A stretch of DNA of 64,000 nt from CADEEN01 sp963706685 (GTDB taxonomy: Bacteria > Pseudomonadota > Gammaproteobacteria > Burkholderiales > Burkholderiaceae_C): positions 1-64,000 of the forward strand of contig CAVPMY010000009.1 of NCBI GenBank assembly GCA_963706685.1, given 5' to 3'. Position numbers and translations under genes: made by a program. Below, in pieces: positions 9,264 through 23,283 of this stretch (position 1 is its first letter; the number at the start of each line of letters is the position of its first letter). The notes beneath the pieces were generated by a model, which was not told where the DNA came from, did not search any database, and was given only the letters and a program-made list of their open reading frames with translations.

Positions 9264-11275
9264 TCACTTCAGGTGTTGCGCCAGGAAGCGCTCCATGCGC
9301 TGCGCGAAGTCGACGCGAGTCTCGAGTTTCAACCAGCCATGGCCCTCGCCGTCATAGACGACCCACTCGGGCGGACGAAGGAACTCGCGCAGCGCGTCGC
9401 GCATCTTCTGGCCGTGTTCGAGGGGTACGCGGCGGTCATTGCCGCCGTAGGCCAGAAACACCGGCGCCTTGATGCGATCGGCGTGCAGGACCGGCGTCAC
9501 CGAATCGAGCATCGCGGCATCCTTGACCGGGTCGCCGATCAGCGCCGGATAACCGTAGTCGCGCCCCTCCGTGCCACATCGTAGTAGCTTGCCCACTTGA
9601 ACATCAGCCGCGGATCGGTCACGCCAACCCAGGCAATGCCGCATCGGTACAGCTCGGGATCGCGAATCAGCCCCATCAGCGTCGCATAACCACCATAGCT
9701 TGCGCCGGCAATGCACACCCGCTTCGGGTCGATGTGCCCGGCCTTGGCGGCCCATTGCACGGCGTCGGTCACATCGTCCTGCATGGCCTGGCCCCACTGC
9801 ATCCAACCGGCCCGGAAGTGCGCGAAGCCGAAGCCGGTGCTGCCGCGAAACTCGGGTTCGATGACGACATAGCCGCGCGAGGCGAGGAACTGCGCATCAG
9901 CGTTCCACGACCACCAGCGCCCGCGCGACCAAGGGCCGCCGTGCACGATCACGACGGCGGGACGGGCCTGTGCCGAGGCGCCGGCTGGCTGCGTGATCCA
10001 GACCGGCAGATCACGCCCGTCGCGCGCCTTGATGCGTGCGAAGTCGGTCATGGCCATGCGCTCGGGCACGATATCCTGGCGCATGGCCCCGACCTTGCGC
10101 CAACTCTCGTCGCCGGCACGGTAGATCCAGACCTGCCCGGGATCGCGATCGGACCATGAGCGCATCAGCACCACCATGTCCGGCTCCGCGCAGCGGCGGC
10201 AGGACAGGCGGTTGACGTACCCCGGCAGGCGCGCATCCGCTGTCTTCTGCAATGCAGCCATGCGCTTGTCGAACCAGACGGTGGTTTCCGCATCGGTGAC
10301 CACGCGCACGCCCAGCGCCTTGGCGCCCTGGCTCTCGGCCACGATGCTGCCCGAGAAGTCGAAACCGTCGGCCTTGACCATGGGCTCGGCGCTCGGCGCA
10401 TTGCGGACGAAATCGAACTTGCTGAACACGTCGATGCCTGCCGCACCGAACCCCGAAGTGACGTAGAGGTTGCCGTCAGCGTCGACCGAATGGGGCTCAA
10501 AGGGCGCTTCGAAGGCCTTGTACTCGGCCAACGTGCGCCAGCTGTCGCTGCCGCTGCGCCACTGCACGGTCGAACGCCCCTGATGCCTGGTCACGACGAC
10601 GCGAGGCTCACCGTTCGCGTCGAACCGCCACCATCTCACATGATCTGGCGCGCCGCCCGACAGCGAACGCACGACTCCCGTGACGACATTCAGCCGTTTG
10701 GCCAGCAGCTCGTCGAACTCGCGAGCCGCGTTGTAGCGGGTCTCGCCCACGATCACCTCGTCGCCACCGCCCACTGGCACGTGCAGCAGCCGGTGATACG
10801 GATTGAGGAGGTTGCGGATGATCATCGAGGCCGGCCGCGAGACTACAAAGTCATTGCGCAATTCAGCCAACTGGCGCAGTTCGGTGCCATCGCGCCGGAC
10901 GCTGAACAGCCCGGCACCGAACTTCTGTTCGCCGCCGCCGCGATCACGATCGATGACGTCGAACACCAGCCGATCGTCATTGACCCAACTGAAGTCGTCG
11001 ATGTCGACATCCTTGAATCGCACCGCCTGCTGTGCCTGTCCCCACTCTTGGGTATCGAAGACAACGATGCCGACCCTGTCGGCGCCGACCGCGGTGCCGA
11101 CAGCCAGCCATCGGCCTGACGGCGACAGAGCCAGTCGACCCATGTCGGGCTCCCGGTAGAAGGCCGATGCCGGGATGGGCGCAGTGTCCGGCGTCTGTGC
11201 CGATGCCGAGTTGAGCACCACCGTCAACAGCGCCAATGCCGCTGCTAGCAATCGCTTGCCTTGTGTCATCACCAT
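9264..11275 (-). CDS. S9-family prolyl-oligopeptidase-like peptidase, one frameshift
   Basis: An exported serine peptidase of about 670 residues. A signal peptide (KRLLAAALALLTVVLNSASA) precedes a beta-propeller-like region and a C-terminal alpha/beta-hydrolase domain. The nucleophile is in GASYGGYATL (Ser near residue 526), the acidic residue in YGGNDRRVP, and the histidine in GEGHGW near the C-terminus. The frame breaks near 9575: ASYYDVA continues in another frame as RDYGYPALIGDP. Restoring one G in the sequence GATGTGGCAC (minus strand) would give a continuous family-like sequence, so a missing base is likely. The start is ATG 11275, or ATG 11269. It is convergent with the transglycosylase and downstream of hrpA on the same strand. 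Confidence 0.8.
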
Positions 11276-11334
11276 CTCGGCCAAAGAATATCGAGGCAGC
11301 GATTGTCGGCGACTCCAGGCGAGGGGTGCAGCGG

Positions 11335-14300
11335 CTAGCCGCAAATCTGCATCCAGATCTTCTCCAACCTTTTCACGCTCACCGGCTGCGGCGTGCGCAG
11401 TTCCTGCGCGAACAGGCTGACGCGCAGCTCCTCGAGCAGCCAACGGAATTCGTCCAGCCGCGCATCGGGTGCGCCGCGCGCTTCGGCGAGGCGACGTTGA
11501 TATCGCTGCTCGATCGGCCGCAGTTCGGCCAGGCGCTGCAGGTCGCGCACCGGCTCGGCGCGCACCTTGTCCAGGCGCATGACCAGCGCACGCAGGTAGC
11601 GCGGCAGATGGCCGAGGGCCGCCCACGGTGTCTCGATGACGAAGCGCTTGCCGACCAGGCGCTGCAGTTGCGCGGCGGCATCGTCGGCCACTTCCTTGGG
11701 AGGCTTGCTGTCCTTCACCTTGCGCTGCGCGTTGGCATGCTCCTGGAGCACGGCGGACACGGCACGGGCCACCTCTTGCGCGATCAGGTTCAGCCGCGCC
11801 CGGCCTGCTTCGAGGCGCGCCGTGAAGGCTTTCGCATCGGCCGGCAGCGGCTCGGTCAAGAACGCCCGGTCCATCGCCACCGCGACGATCTGATCGCGCA
11901 GCTCCTCGAGCGTGCCCAGTGCCATGAATTGCGCGGCCATGCGCTGCAGGTCGGGGATGTTCTTCTCCAGGTACTTCAGCGGCTCCTTGAGCTGCAGCGC
12001 AAACAGCCGTCGCAGGCCGGCGCGATGGCGATGCGCGGCCACGTCGGGTTCGTCGAAGACTTCGATTTCGACATGCGCGCCCTTGTCGACGAGCGCCGGG
12101 AAACCGACCATCGTCTGGCCGCCCTTCTTCACTTCCATCAGCTCCGGCAACTCGCCGAAGGTCCAGGCGGTAAGCGCAGCCGCCGCAGGGCTTGGCGACG
12201 CCGCGGCACTCGCAGGCTTGAACTGAACCGCAGACGCTTCATGCGGTGCCTGTGACGTCGGGGATGGACGGGCTTTCAAACCCGCCAGGGCCTGAAAGGC
12301 CCCGCGCGCCTGCGCGCCCAGCTCCGATTTCAACGCGGCGAGGCTGCGACCCATGCCGTGCTGGCGGCCATGCTCGTCGACGATGCGCAGGTTCATGAAC
12401 AGATGCGGCGACAGCGTCTCGACCTTGAAGTCGGCCCGCACGAGGGGCAGTTGCGTGCGCTCGCGCACCGCAGCCAGCAAGGCATCGATCAAGCCGCCCT
12501 GCGCAAAGGGCCGCTCGTCGCAAAAAGCCTGCGCCGTCTCCGGCAGCGGCACCAGACGCGAACGCGGCCTTTGCGGCAGGCTTTTCAGCAACGCCACCAC
12601 CTTGGCGTGCAGCATGCCGGGCACCAGCCACTCGCAGCGCTCTTCGTTGACCTGATTGAGCGCATACACGGGCACCGTCACGGTCATGCCGTCCTTGGCA
12701 TCGCCCGGTTCGTGCAGGTAGTCGACGGCGCAATCGATGCCGCCCAAGCGCACCACGCGCGGAAAGTTCTCGCTGGTCACGCCTGCGGCCTCGTGGCGCA
12801 TCAAGGCCTCGCGCGTCAGCTTGAGCAGATTGGGGTCGGCTTGCGAGGCCTTGCGATACCAGCGCTCGAAGGCTTCGCCACTGGTCGCTTCAGCGGGCAC
12901 CTGCTGCATCGTAGAAGGCGGCGATCAGCGCGTCGTCGACCAGCACGTCCTGCCGCCGCGACTTGTGTTCGAGCGCCTCGACCTCGCGCATCAGGCGGGC
13001 GTTGTGGGCGAGGAACGGCAGCTTGCTCTCCCACTCGCCGGCCACCAGGGCCTCGCGGATGAAGATCTCGCGGGCGAGCACCGGGTCGATCCTGGCGAAG
13101 TTGATCCGCCGGCCGCTGTAGATCGGCACGCCGTACAGGGTGGCGCGTTCGAGCGCCACCACCTGTGCGGCCTTCTTCTCCCAATGCGGTTCGAGCAACT
13201 GCTTTTTCAGCAGGTGGCCGCCGACGCGCTCGATCCACAACGGCTCGATGGCTGCCAGGCCGCGACCGAACAGGCGCGTCGTCTCCACCAGCTCGGCGGC
13301 AATCAACCAGCGACCGGGTTTCTTCGACAGGTTGGCGCCCGGGTGTTTCCAGAAGCGGATGCCGCGCGCGCCGAGGTAGTACTCGTCGTCTTCCGCCTTG
13401 ACGCCGATGTTGCCGAGCAGGCCGGCGAGCAATGCCAGGTGCACTTGCTCGTAGGTGGCCGGCGTGGTGTTGAGCCGCCAGCCGTTGTCCTTGACGACGC
13501 CGAGCAGTTGTGAATGGATGTCGCGCCACTCGCGTACACGGCGCACCGAGATGAAGTGATCTCGGAGTCGTTGTTCCTGCTGGCGGTTCGACAGCTTGTG
13601 GGTATCGCCCCCCTCCTTGTGGCCGTGCGATCCACGGGCCTGTTCAATCCATTGCCAGAGCTTGACCGTGCCCATGAACTCCGACTTCTCGTCGTCGAAC
13701 GGCTTGTGCCTGGCATCGGCCGCCTGCTGCTGATCGATCGGCCGGTCACGCACGTCCTGGCCCGACAGCGCCGCGGCAATGACCAGCACTTCCGACAGCG
13801 ACTGCCGCTCGCGCGCTTCGAGGATCATGCGGCCGACGCGTGGGTCGAGCGGCAGGTGCGCGAGTTCGCGGCCGATCGCGGTCAGCTCGTTGTCGTCATC
13901 GACGGCGCCGAGTTCGCCCAGCAACGCATAGCCGTCGGCAATGGCCTTGCCCGGCGGCGGCTCGAGGAACGGAAAATCCTCGACCGCGCCGAGGTTGAGC
14001 GACTTCATGCGCAGGATGACGCCGGCCAGCGACGAGCGCAGGATCTCGGGATCGGTGAAGGGCGGGCGGCCGGCGAAGTCTTTCTCGTCATACAGGCGGA
14101 TGCAGATGCCGTCGGCGACGCGGCCGCAGCGGCCGGCGCGCTGGTTGGCCGCGGCCCGGCTGATCGGCTCGACCTGCAGCTGCTCGACCTTGTTGCGGTA
14201 GCTGTAGCGCTTGATGCGCGCCAGGCCGGCGTCGATGACGTAGCGGATGCCCGGCACCGTCAGCGAGGTTTCGGCGACGTTGGTGGCGATGACGATGCGC

Positions 14301-15154
14301 GGCGCGCCATGCGGCGCAAAGATGCGGTCCTGCTCGGCAGCCGACAGGCGCGCGAACAGCGGCAGGATGTCGGCGTGGCGATGACGCGGATCGTGTGCAA
14401 GGTGCTTGCGCAGGTGGTCCGCGGCTTCGCGGATTTCGCGTTCGCCAGGCAGGAAGATCAGGATGTCACCGCTGCCGGTTCGCCAGAGTTCGTCGGCGGC
14501 ATCGGCGATGGCGACGTTCAGATCACGCTCGCGCGTTTCTTCGAAGGGCCGCCAGCGCTGTTCGACTGGAAACATGCGCCCCGACACTTGAATGACTGGA
14601 GCATCGCCGAAGTGCTTCGAGAAGCGATCGGCGTCTATCGTCGCCGAGGTCACGATCACCTTCAGGTCCGGCCGGCGCGGCAGGACCTGCTTAAGGTGGC
14701 CGAGCAGGAAGTCGATGTTCAGCGAGCGCTCGTGGGCCTCGTCGATGATGATGGTGTCATAGGCACGCAAGAGCGGATCGCTCTGTGATTCGGCCAGCAG
14801 GATGCCGTCGGTCATCAGCTTGACCGAGGTGCCCGGCGACAGGCGATCGGTGAAGCGCACCTTGTAGCCGACGACCTCGCCGAGCGGCGTGTTCAGCTCA
14901 GAGGCGATGCGCGCGGCCACGCTCGACGCGGCGATGCGACGCGGCTGCGTGTGGCCGATCAGCTTGCCGCTGTGAACCTTGCCGCGGCCCAGCGAGAGCG
15001 CGATCTTCGGCAACTGCGTCGTCTTGCCGGAGCCGGTTTCGCCGCAGACGATGACCACGGGGTGGGCCTGCACGGCGCGCCCAATCTCGTCTCGCCGCGC
15101 CGAGACGGGCAACGATTCGGGGAAGGTGATCGGCGGCAGGTCGGCGCGAGACAT
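11335..15154 (-). CDS. hrpA: ATP-dependent RNA helicase HrpA, one frameshift
   Basis: A DEAH-box helicase of about 1,270 residues. Walker A GETGSGKT is at residues 38-45 and DEAH at 138-141, followed by SATIDADRFS (motif III) and the QRAGRCGR motif VI. Winged-helix, OB-fold and the long HrpA-specific C-terminal region follow. Bacterial HrpA remodels mRNA and helps with ribosome rescue. The frame changes near 12,905: AAFYDA continues as QVPAEATSGEAFERWYR after one apparently inserted A. Together the two pieces have normal HrpA length. It starts 49 bases from the end of the VOC gene and runs toward the S9 peptidase. Confidence 0.9.
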
Positions 15155-15202
15155 CGGGGGCGCGGATTATCCGTGCCCCGTCGTGCTTGCCGTTTCAGTG
15201 CC

Positions 15203-15589
15203 TCAAGCCTTCGCTTCGTAGGTGATGACGCTGAATGCGGCGCCCAGCGGGTCGCGGACCATCGCCATGCGGCCCACCGTGGGCACGTTCATCGGCTCCA
15301 TCAGCACCGTGCCACCGAGCGACTTGCACTTGGCCACGGTGGCGTCGACATCGTCGACCGTGACATAACAACCCCAGGCCGGTGGCATGGCGCCGGATTC
15401 GGTGGGGCAGGTCATGATGCCGCCGACCGGTACATTGCCGACCTTGGCGACGTGGTACTTGCCGCTGGGCATGTCCATCGCTTCGATCTTCCAGCCGAAC
15501 AGGCTGCCGTAGAACTCGCTGGCCTTGCCAGCATTGCTTGTCATGAGTTCCGACCAGCTGAATGCGCCGTGGGTCTTCATGGCGTCCAT
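15203..15589 (-). CDS. VOC-superfamily (glyoxalase/bleomycin-resistance-like) protein
   Basis: A protein of 128 residues with the paired beta-alpha-beta-beta-beta modules of the vicinal-oxygen-chelate fold: FSWSELMTSNAGKASEFYGS near the start, GWKIEAMDM, VTVDDVDATVAKCKSLGG, and VRDPLGAAFSVITY at the end. Small members like this are metal-dependent lyases, dioxygenases or ligand binders; the substrate cannot be told here. ATG 15589 has an AGGAG six bases upstream, which decides the start over the longer open frame. It is divergent from argA, with about 95 bases between the starts. Confidence 0.75.
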   Translation of the reverse strand: MDAMKTHGAFSWSELMTSNAGKASEFYGSLFGWKIEAMDMPSGKYHVAKVGNVPVGGIMTCPTESGAMPPAWGCYVTVDDVDATVAKCKSLGGTVLMEPMNVPTVGRMAMVRDPLGAAFSVITYEAKA

Positions 15590-15683
15590 GCGGGACTCCT
15601 GTGAAGTCATTGGGCCGTCATCGTGCGCCCGGCCAACGCCGGAGTCAACGGCGCCTTCATGGCCTGCGGCACAATTCGCGCCA

Positions 15684-17051
<1,368 letters not shown>

Positions 17052-17069
17052 TTCGATCGGAGTAACCAC

Positions 17070-17342
17070 ATGACCCGCATGGTGCAGTGCATCCACCTGA
17101 AGAAGGAGGCGCCCGGCCTCGTCTATCCGCCCTACCCGGGCGAACTGGGCAAGCGCATCTACGACAACGTCAGCCAGGAAGCGTTCGAGCTGTGGAAGAA
17201 GCACCAGACGATGCTGGTCAACGAGAACCGCTTGAACCTCGCCGATGCGCGGGCACGCCAGTACCTGGCGCGTCAGATGGAGCAGTTCTTCTTTGGCGAC
17301 GGTGCTGACAAGCCGATGGGCTACGTGCCACCCGCCGAGTGA
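17070..17342 (+). CDS. yggX: Fe(2+)-trafficking / oxidative damage protection protein
   Basis: A small protein of 90 residues that matches the YggX family along its whole length: VQCIHLKKEAPGL at the start, YPGELGKRIYDNVSQEAFELW, HQTMLVNENRLNL, and YLARQMEQFFFG. In enterobacteria YggX helps protect iron-sulfur clusters from superoxide and binds ferrous iron. The conserved cysteine is present in the N-terminal VQCI. It lies 18 bases after argA and just before a Fur-like site and an iron-uptake protein, so an iron theme is possible. Confidence 0.92.
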   Translation: MTRMVQCIHLKKEAPGLVYPPYPGELGKRIYDNVSQEAFELWKKHQTMLVNENRLNLADARARQYLARQMEQFFFGDGADKPMGYVPPAE

Positions 17343-17351
17343 CTTGAATCT

Positions 17352-17372
17352 AAACGCGAACGATTCGCATTT
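17352..17372. promoter_or_regulatory. Putative Fur box
   Basis: An imperfect 21-bp inverted repeat with arms AAA-C-GCGAA and TTCGC-A-TTT around a 3-base centre. It closely resembles betaproteobacterial Fur operators of the type AAATGCGAATNATTCGCATT. It lies 40 bases before the start of a ferric-iron ABC-type binding protein, a usual Fur target. No footprint or motif scan was run. Confidence 0.6.
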
Positions 17373-17411
17373 GTCTGGTATGCTCGCGGCCATCAACCAC
17401 CGGGAGCCACC

Positions 17412-18450
17412 ATGCACCACGCCCTCAAAACGGCCTGCGCAGCCATCGTTGTCCTTGCCTGCAGTGCCGCCTCGGCCCAACAGCCGACCCTGAATCTCTA
17501 TTCGGCGCGCCACTACCAGACCGACGAGGCGCTCTACGAGAACTTCACCAAAGCCACCGGAATCAAGCTCAATCGCATCGATGCGGATGACGCCGGTATC
17601 CTGGCGCGGCTGAAAACCGAGGGCGCTTCGAGCCCGGCCGATGTGATTTTGCTGGTTGACGCCGCACGCTTGTGGCGAGCCGAAGTCGACGGCCTGTTTC
17701 AGCCGGTCAAGAGCAAACTGCTCGACAGCCGAATCCCCGCCACGCTTCGGGGCAAGGACGACGGCCAAGGCGCACAGTGGTATGGATTTTCTACGCGTGC
17801 TCGCATCGTGGTTTACAACAAAAACAAGGTCAAGCGCGAGGACGTCGATACTTATCAGGAACTCGCCGACGAGAAGAACAAGGGCAAGCTGTGCACCCGC
17901 TCCGGCTCGCACCCGTATAACCTGTCGCTCTTCGGCGCCATGATGGAACACTGGGGGCCGGCAAAAACTGAAGCCTGGCTGGGCGGACTCGTGGCCAATA
18001 TGGCCCGCGCCCCCAAAGGCGGCGATACGGACCAGATTCGTGGAGTGGCCAGCGGCGAATGCGGCATCGCACTGACCAATTCGTATTACCTGGCGCGGCT
18101 GATGCGCTCCGACAAACCGGAAGACAAGGCGGTCATGGAAGTGGTCGGCGTCGTCTTTCCGAACCAGTCGGACACCGGCACCCACGTCAATGTCGCGGGG
18201 GCCGGCGTGGCCAAGAACAGCAAGAACCGGCAGTCAGCGGTTCGCTTTCTCGAGTATCTGGCCAGCGACGCCGCGCAGGCTTATTTTGCCGACGGCAACA
18301 ACGAATGGCCGGCGGTCAACAGCGTCAAGGTCAGCAACCCGGCCCTGCAGGCGACTGGGCGACTTCAAAACCGATACTGTCGCCGTGTCGGCGATCGGAC
18401 TGAATCAGGTCAAGGTGCAGCAAATGCTGGATCGCGTCGGCTACAAGTAA
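17412..18450 (+). CDS. Ferric-iron ABC transporter periplasmic binding protein, one frameshift
   Basis: A type of FbpA/FutA iron-binding protein of about 345 residues. A signal peptide (residues 1-23, ending SAASA) is followed by LNLYSARHYQTDEALYENF, the typical start of the mature protein. It also has PADVILLVDAARLWRAE, FSTRARIVVYNK, ALTNSYYLARL and AAYFADGNNEWP-like text; tyrosines in the SARHY and SYYLA segments are probable iron ligands. An extra A near 18,354 breaks the frame; the other frame continues LGDFKTDTVAVSAIGLNQ to VGYK at 18450. No permease or ATPase gene follows, so it is an orphan receptor here. A Fur-like box precedes it. Confidence 0.85.
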
Positions 18451-18514
18451 ACCCGGCATCGAATCCGTGGGCGTGGGCTATATTAATGTCCGGCTCACAC
18501 CACGGAGTTATTGA

Positions 18515-18823
18515 ATGCCGAAACTAACAGAATTGCTTGCCCAGAAAGCATCCCTCGAACAACAAATCGCCGACGCCCAGCGCCAGGAACGGGCGGGCGC
18601 CATTGCTCAAATCAAGGCATTGATGGCCGAGCACGGCTTGACGGCGGCTGACCTGAGCGGTCGCGGCGGCAAGGCCGGTGGTTCGAGCGGCGGTGGCAAG
18701 AAGGTGGCAGCGAAATACCGCAACAAAGCCAGCGGCGAAACCTGGAGCGGTCGCGGCTTGCAGCCGCGCTGGCTCAAGGCAGCGTTAGCCTCAGGCAAGA
18801 AGATCGATGACTTTGCGGTCTGA
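18515..18823 (+). CDS. H-NS family nucleoid-associated protein
   Basis: A basic protein of 102 residues. The N-terminal half is a coiled-coil oligomerisation segment (LTELLAQKASLEQQIADAQRQ). The C-terminal DNA-binding module reads KYRNKASGETWSGRGLQPRWL, the hallmark of the betaproteobacterial H-NS/BpH3 group. A glycine-rich linker (SGRGGKAGGSSGGGKK) joins the two. Such proteins bind AT-rich DNA and silence acquired genes. A GGAG ribosome-binding site lies before ATG 18515. The gene stands alone between the iron-binding protein and dnaG. Confidence 0.9.
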   Translation: MPKLTELLAQKASLEQQIADAQRQERAGAIAQIKALMAEHGLTAADLSGRGGKAGGSSGGGKKVAAKYRNKASGETWSGRGLQPRWLKAALASGKKIDDFAV

Positions 18824-18889
18824 CTGAGTGCGTGAACGCGGTCGCGGCTGCGCTGCGGCCGGGCGGATCGCCTTCGCTAGACTCGCCGC

Positions 18890-20731
18890 GTGATTCCATC
18901 GGGCTTCATTGCTGACTTGTTGGCGCGCGTCGATATCGTCGACGTGATCGGTCGCCATGTGCAGCTCAAGAAGGGCGGCGCCAACCTGATGGGCCTGTGC
19001 CCGTTTCATGGCGAGAAGTCGCCGAGCTTTTCGGTCAGCCCCAGCAAGCAGTTCTACTATTGTTTCGGCTGCGGGGCCTCGGGAGACGCCGTTCGATTCC
19101 TCACCGAGCACACAGGCGCCAGTTTCCGCGATGCGGTCACGGACCTGGCGCAGCAAGTCGGCCTGACGGTCCCAGACGACGCACGCAGCGACGACGAGCG
19201 CCGTGTCGCCGCCCAGACCAAGGCGCGCCAAGCCACACTGACCGAGGTCCTCGAGCGCGCGGCGCAGCATTTCCGCACCCAACTCAAGGGCAACACACGC
19301 GCAGTGGATTACCTCAAGGGGCGTGGCTTGAGCGGCGAGATCGCTGCCCGGTTCGGCCTAGGGTATGCGCCGGACGGCTGGCACGCGCTGGCCAGTGCGT
19401 TTGCGCAGTACGACGACCCGCTGCTCGTCGAATCCGGCCTGGTTATCCACCAACACGAAGACGACAAGGAAGAAAAGCGCTACGACCGCTTCCGTGACCG
19501 CGTGATGTTCCCGATCCGCGCCGTCGGCGGCGAGACGATCGGCTTTGGTGGCCGCGTGCTCGACCGCGGCGAGCCCAAGTACCTGAACTCGCCCGAGACG
19601 CCGGTGTTCGTCAAGGGCCGCGAGCTCTATGGGCTGTACGAGTCGCGCGCCGGCATCCGCGCCCGTGGTCATGCCTTGGTCGTCGAAGGCTACATGGATG
19701 TCGTCGCGCTGGCGCAGAGCGGATTCGACAACGCGGTGGCCACGCTGGGTACGGCCTGCACCGAAGAGCATCTGCGCAAGCTGTTTCGTTTCACCGACGC
19801 GGTGGTGTTCAGCTTCGATGGTGATGCCGCCGGCCGCCGCGCCGCCAACCGCGCGCTCGAGTCCGCCCTGCCCCATGCCACCGACTTGCGGTCGATTCGA
19901 TTCCTCTTCCTGCCGCCGGAGCACGACCCGGACTCCTTCGTCCGCAACGAAGGGGTGCCGGCATTCGAGCGCGCCGTCGCGCAGGCCGTGCCGCTGTCGC
20001 GTCAGATCATCGACGTGGCGCGGGACCAATGCGACCTGGGCACCCCCGAAGGTCGCGCGCGTTTCGTCAGCCAGTCGCGGCCGTTGTGGAGCGCGCTACC
20101 CGAAGGCGGCTTGAAGCGGCAAATGCTCAGTGAGCTGAACAAGACCGCCGGACTGCCGGAGGGCGAACTGGCCACGCTGTGGGCGAGTGCCGCACCGTCA
20201 ATGGCCGCGGCGCGGACACGCCCCCAGCGGCGCCCGGCGTCAGGCGCGCCCCGCCGGCGCCTTTGCCGCCAGCCGGCGTGCGCCGCGCAAGCCGGAAGAC
20301 CGCATCGTTCACCTGCTGCTGACCCAGCCGGCGTGGTGGGATCAGCTGACGGCCGAAGACCACGAACTGCTGCATGCCCTGCCGGCGCCGCATGGCGAGC
20401 TGGTCGGCGTGGCTGGAACGCGACATCGTCGAGCATGGGCCGCGACCGTGGGCCGCCATCCGAACCGCGTTGGCGGCTGACGACGCCGCTGCTGCAGCGC
20501 TCGCTGCGCTGCGGCTGGACGACAGCGAAGAGTTCGAAACCGCTGTCAGCGACCTGCGGCTGCTGCTCGATGGCCGCCTGCTCGAAGCCGTCAAAGCACG
20601 ACAGCGCGAGCTGGCCGCCTCGGTGGCCGCCGACCCGCAGGCATTGCTGGAATTCCGGCAAACCCAGGCAGCGCGTACGCCAGATCACCCAGCGCATGCA
20701 GGACATGCGGCAGTCGGCCGCACCGCCGTGA
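18890..20731 (+). CDS. dnaG: DNA primase, three frameshifts in the C-terminal part
   Basis: Replication primase of about 613 residues. The N-terminal zinc ribbon (CPFHGEKSPSFSVSPSKQFY followed by CFGCGASG) is followed by the RNA-polymerase fold with KGRELYGLYE, VVEGYMDVVAL and the TOPRIM acidic motif VFSFDGDAAGRRAA. GTG 18890 gives the normal family N-terminus. The C-terminal DnaB-interacting part shifts frame near 20,240-20,290 (KPEDRIVHLLLTQPAWW), near 20,405 (WLERDIVEHGPRPWAA) and near 20,665, then returns to the first frame for RVRQITQRMQDM and the stop. The shifts sum to zero and the sequence is family-like in each piece, so they look like errors in GC-rich DNA. It precedes rpoD, as is usual. 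Confidence 0.88.
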   Translation: MIPSGFIADLLARVDIVDVIGRHVQLKKGGANLMGLCPFHGEKSPSFSVSPSKQFYYCFGCGASGDAVRFLTEHTGASFRDAVTDLAQQVGLTVPDDARSDDERRVAAQTKARQATLTEVLERAAQHFRTQLKGNTRAVDYLKGRGLSGEIAARFGLGYAPDGWHALASAFAQYDDPLLVESGLVIHQHEDDKEEKRYDRFRDRVMFPIRAVGGETIGFGGRVLDRGEPKYLNSPETPVFVKGRELYGLYESRAGIRARGHALVVEGYMDVVALAQSGFDNAVATLGTACTEEHLRKLFRFTDAVVFSFDGDAAGRRAANRALESALPHATDLRSIRFLFLPPEHDPDSFVRNEGVPAFERAVAQAVPLSRQIIDVARDQCDLGTPEGRARFVSQSRPLWSALPEGGLKRQMLSELNKTAGLPEGELATLWASAAPSMAAARTRPQRRPASGAPRRRLCRQPACAAQAGRPHRSPAADPAGVVGSADGRRPRTAACPAGAAWRAGRRGWNATSSSMGRDRGPPSEPRWRLTTPLLQRSLRCGWTTAKSSKPLSATCGCCSMAACSKPSKHDSASWPPRWPPTRRHCWNSGKPRQRVRQITQRMQDMRQSAAPP

Positions 20732-20740
20732 GCCCACCTT

Positions 20741-20769
20741 TTGACCAGTCTTGCACCATGGGCGATAAT
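20741..20769 (+). promoter_or_regulatory. Sigma70-type promoter for rpoD
   Basis: The -35 box TTGACC (20741-20746) and -10 box GATAAT (20764-20769) are separated by an ideal 17 bases. They begin 10 bases after the dnaG stop and lie about 255 bases before the rpoD start, implying a long leader. No other recognisable feature fills the 292 bases between dnaG and rpoD. Confidence 0.6.
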
Positions 20770-21023
20770 TGCAGGCTAACTGCTACGGCAAGAGTGACTG
20801 CAGCACCTCCGGGCCCCGGCCACCCGCGACACGGGTCCACACCAAACGGCCACCTTCACCCGCAAGGACTGCACCAGTACCGCGCGTCGACACCGGCGGC
20901 TCGGCCGTCACCCCCCATAGCCCCGATCTGCCTACTGGGGTGGCGTGTTGCTGCAACCCGTTGTGAGTTGCTGCGCCGCGTCGCCTCTGCCAGTGCGCAC
21001 CGAGAACAGCCCAAGGATTGCGA

Positions 21024-23261
<2,238 letters not shown>

Positions 23262-23283
23262 CCACGATCAGACCGCCAAGCGG

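Noticed and set aside
20200..20700. Programmed frameshifting in dnaG
   Set aside because: Three shifts with no slippery heptamer or pseudoknot visible; programmed shifts in dnaG are not expected.
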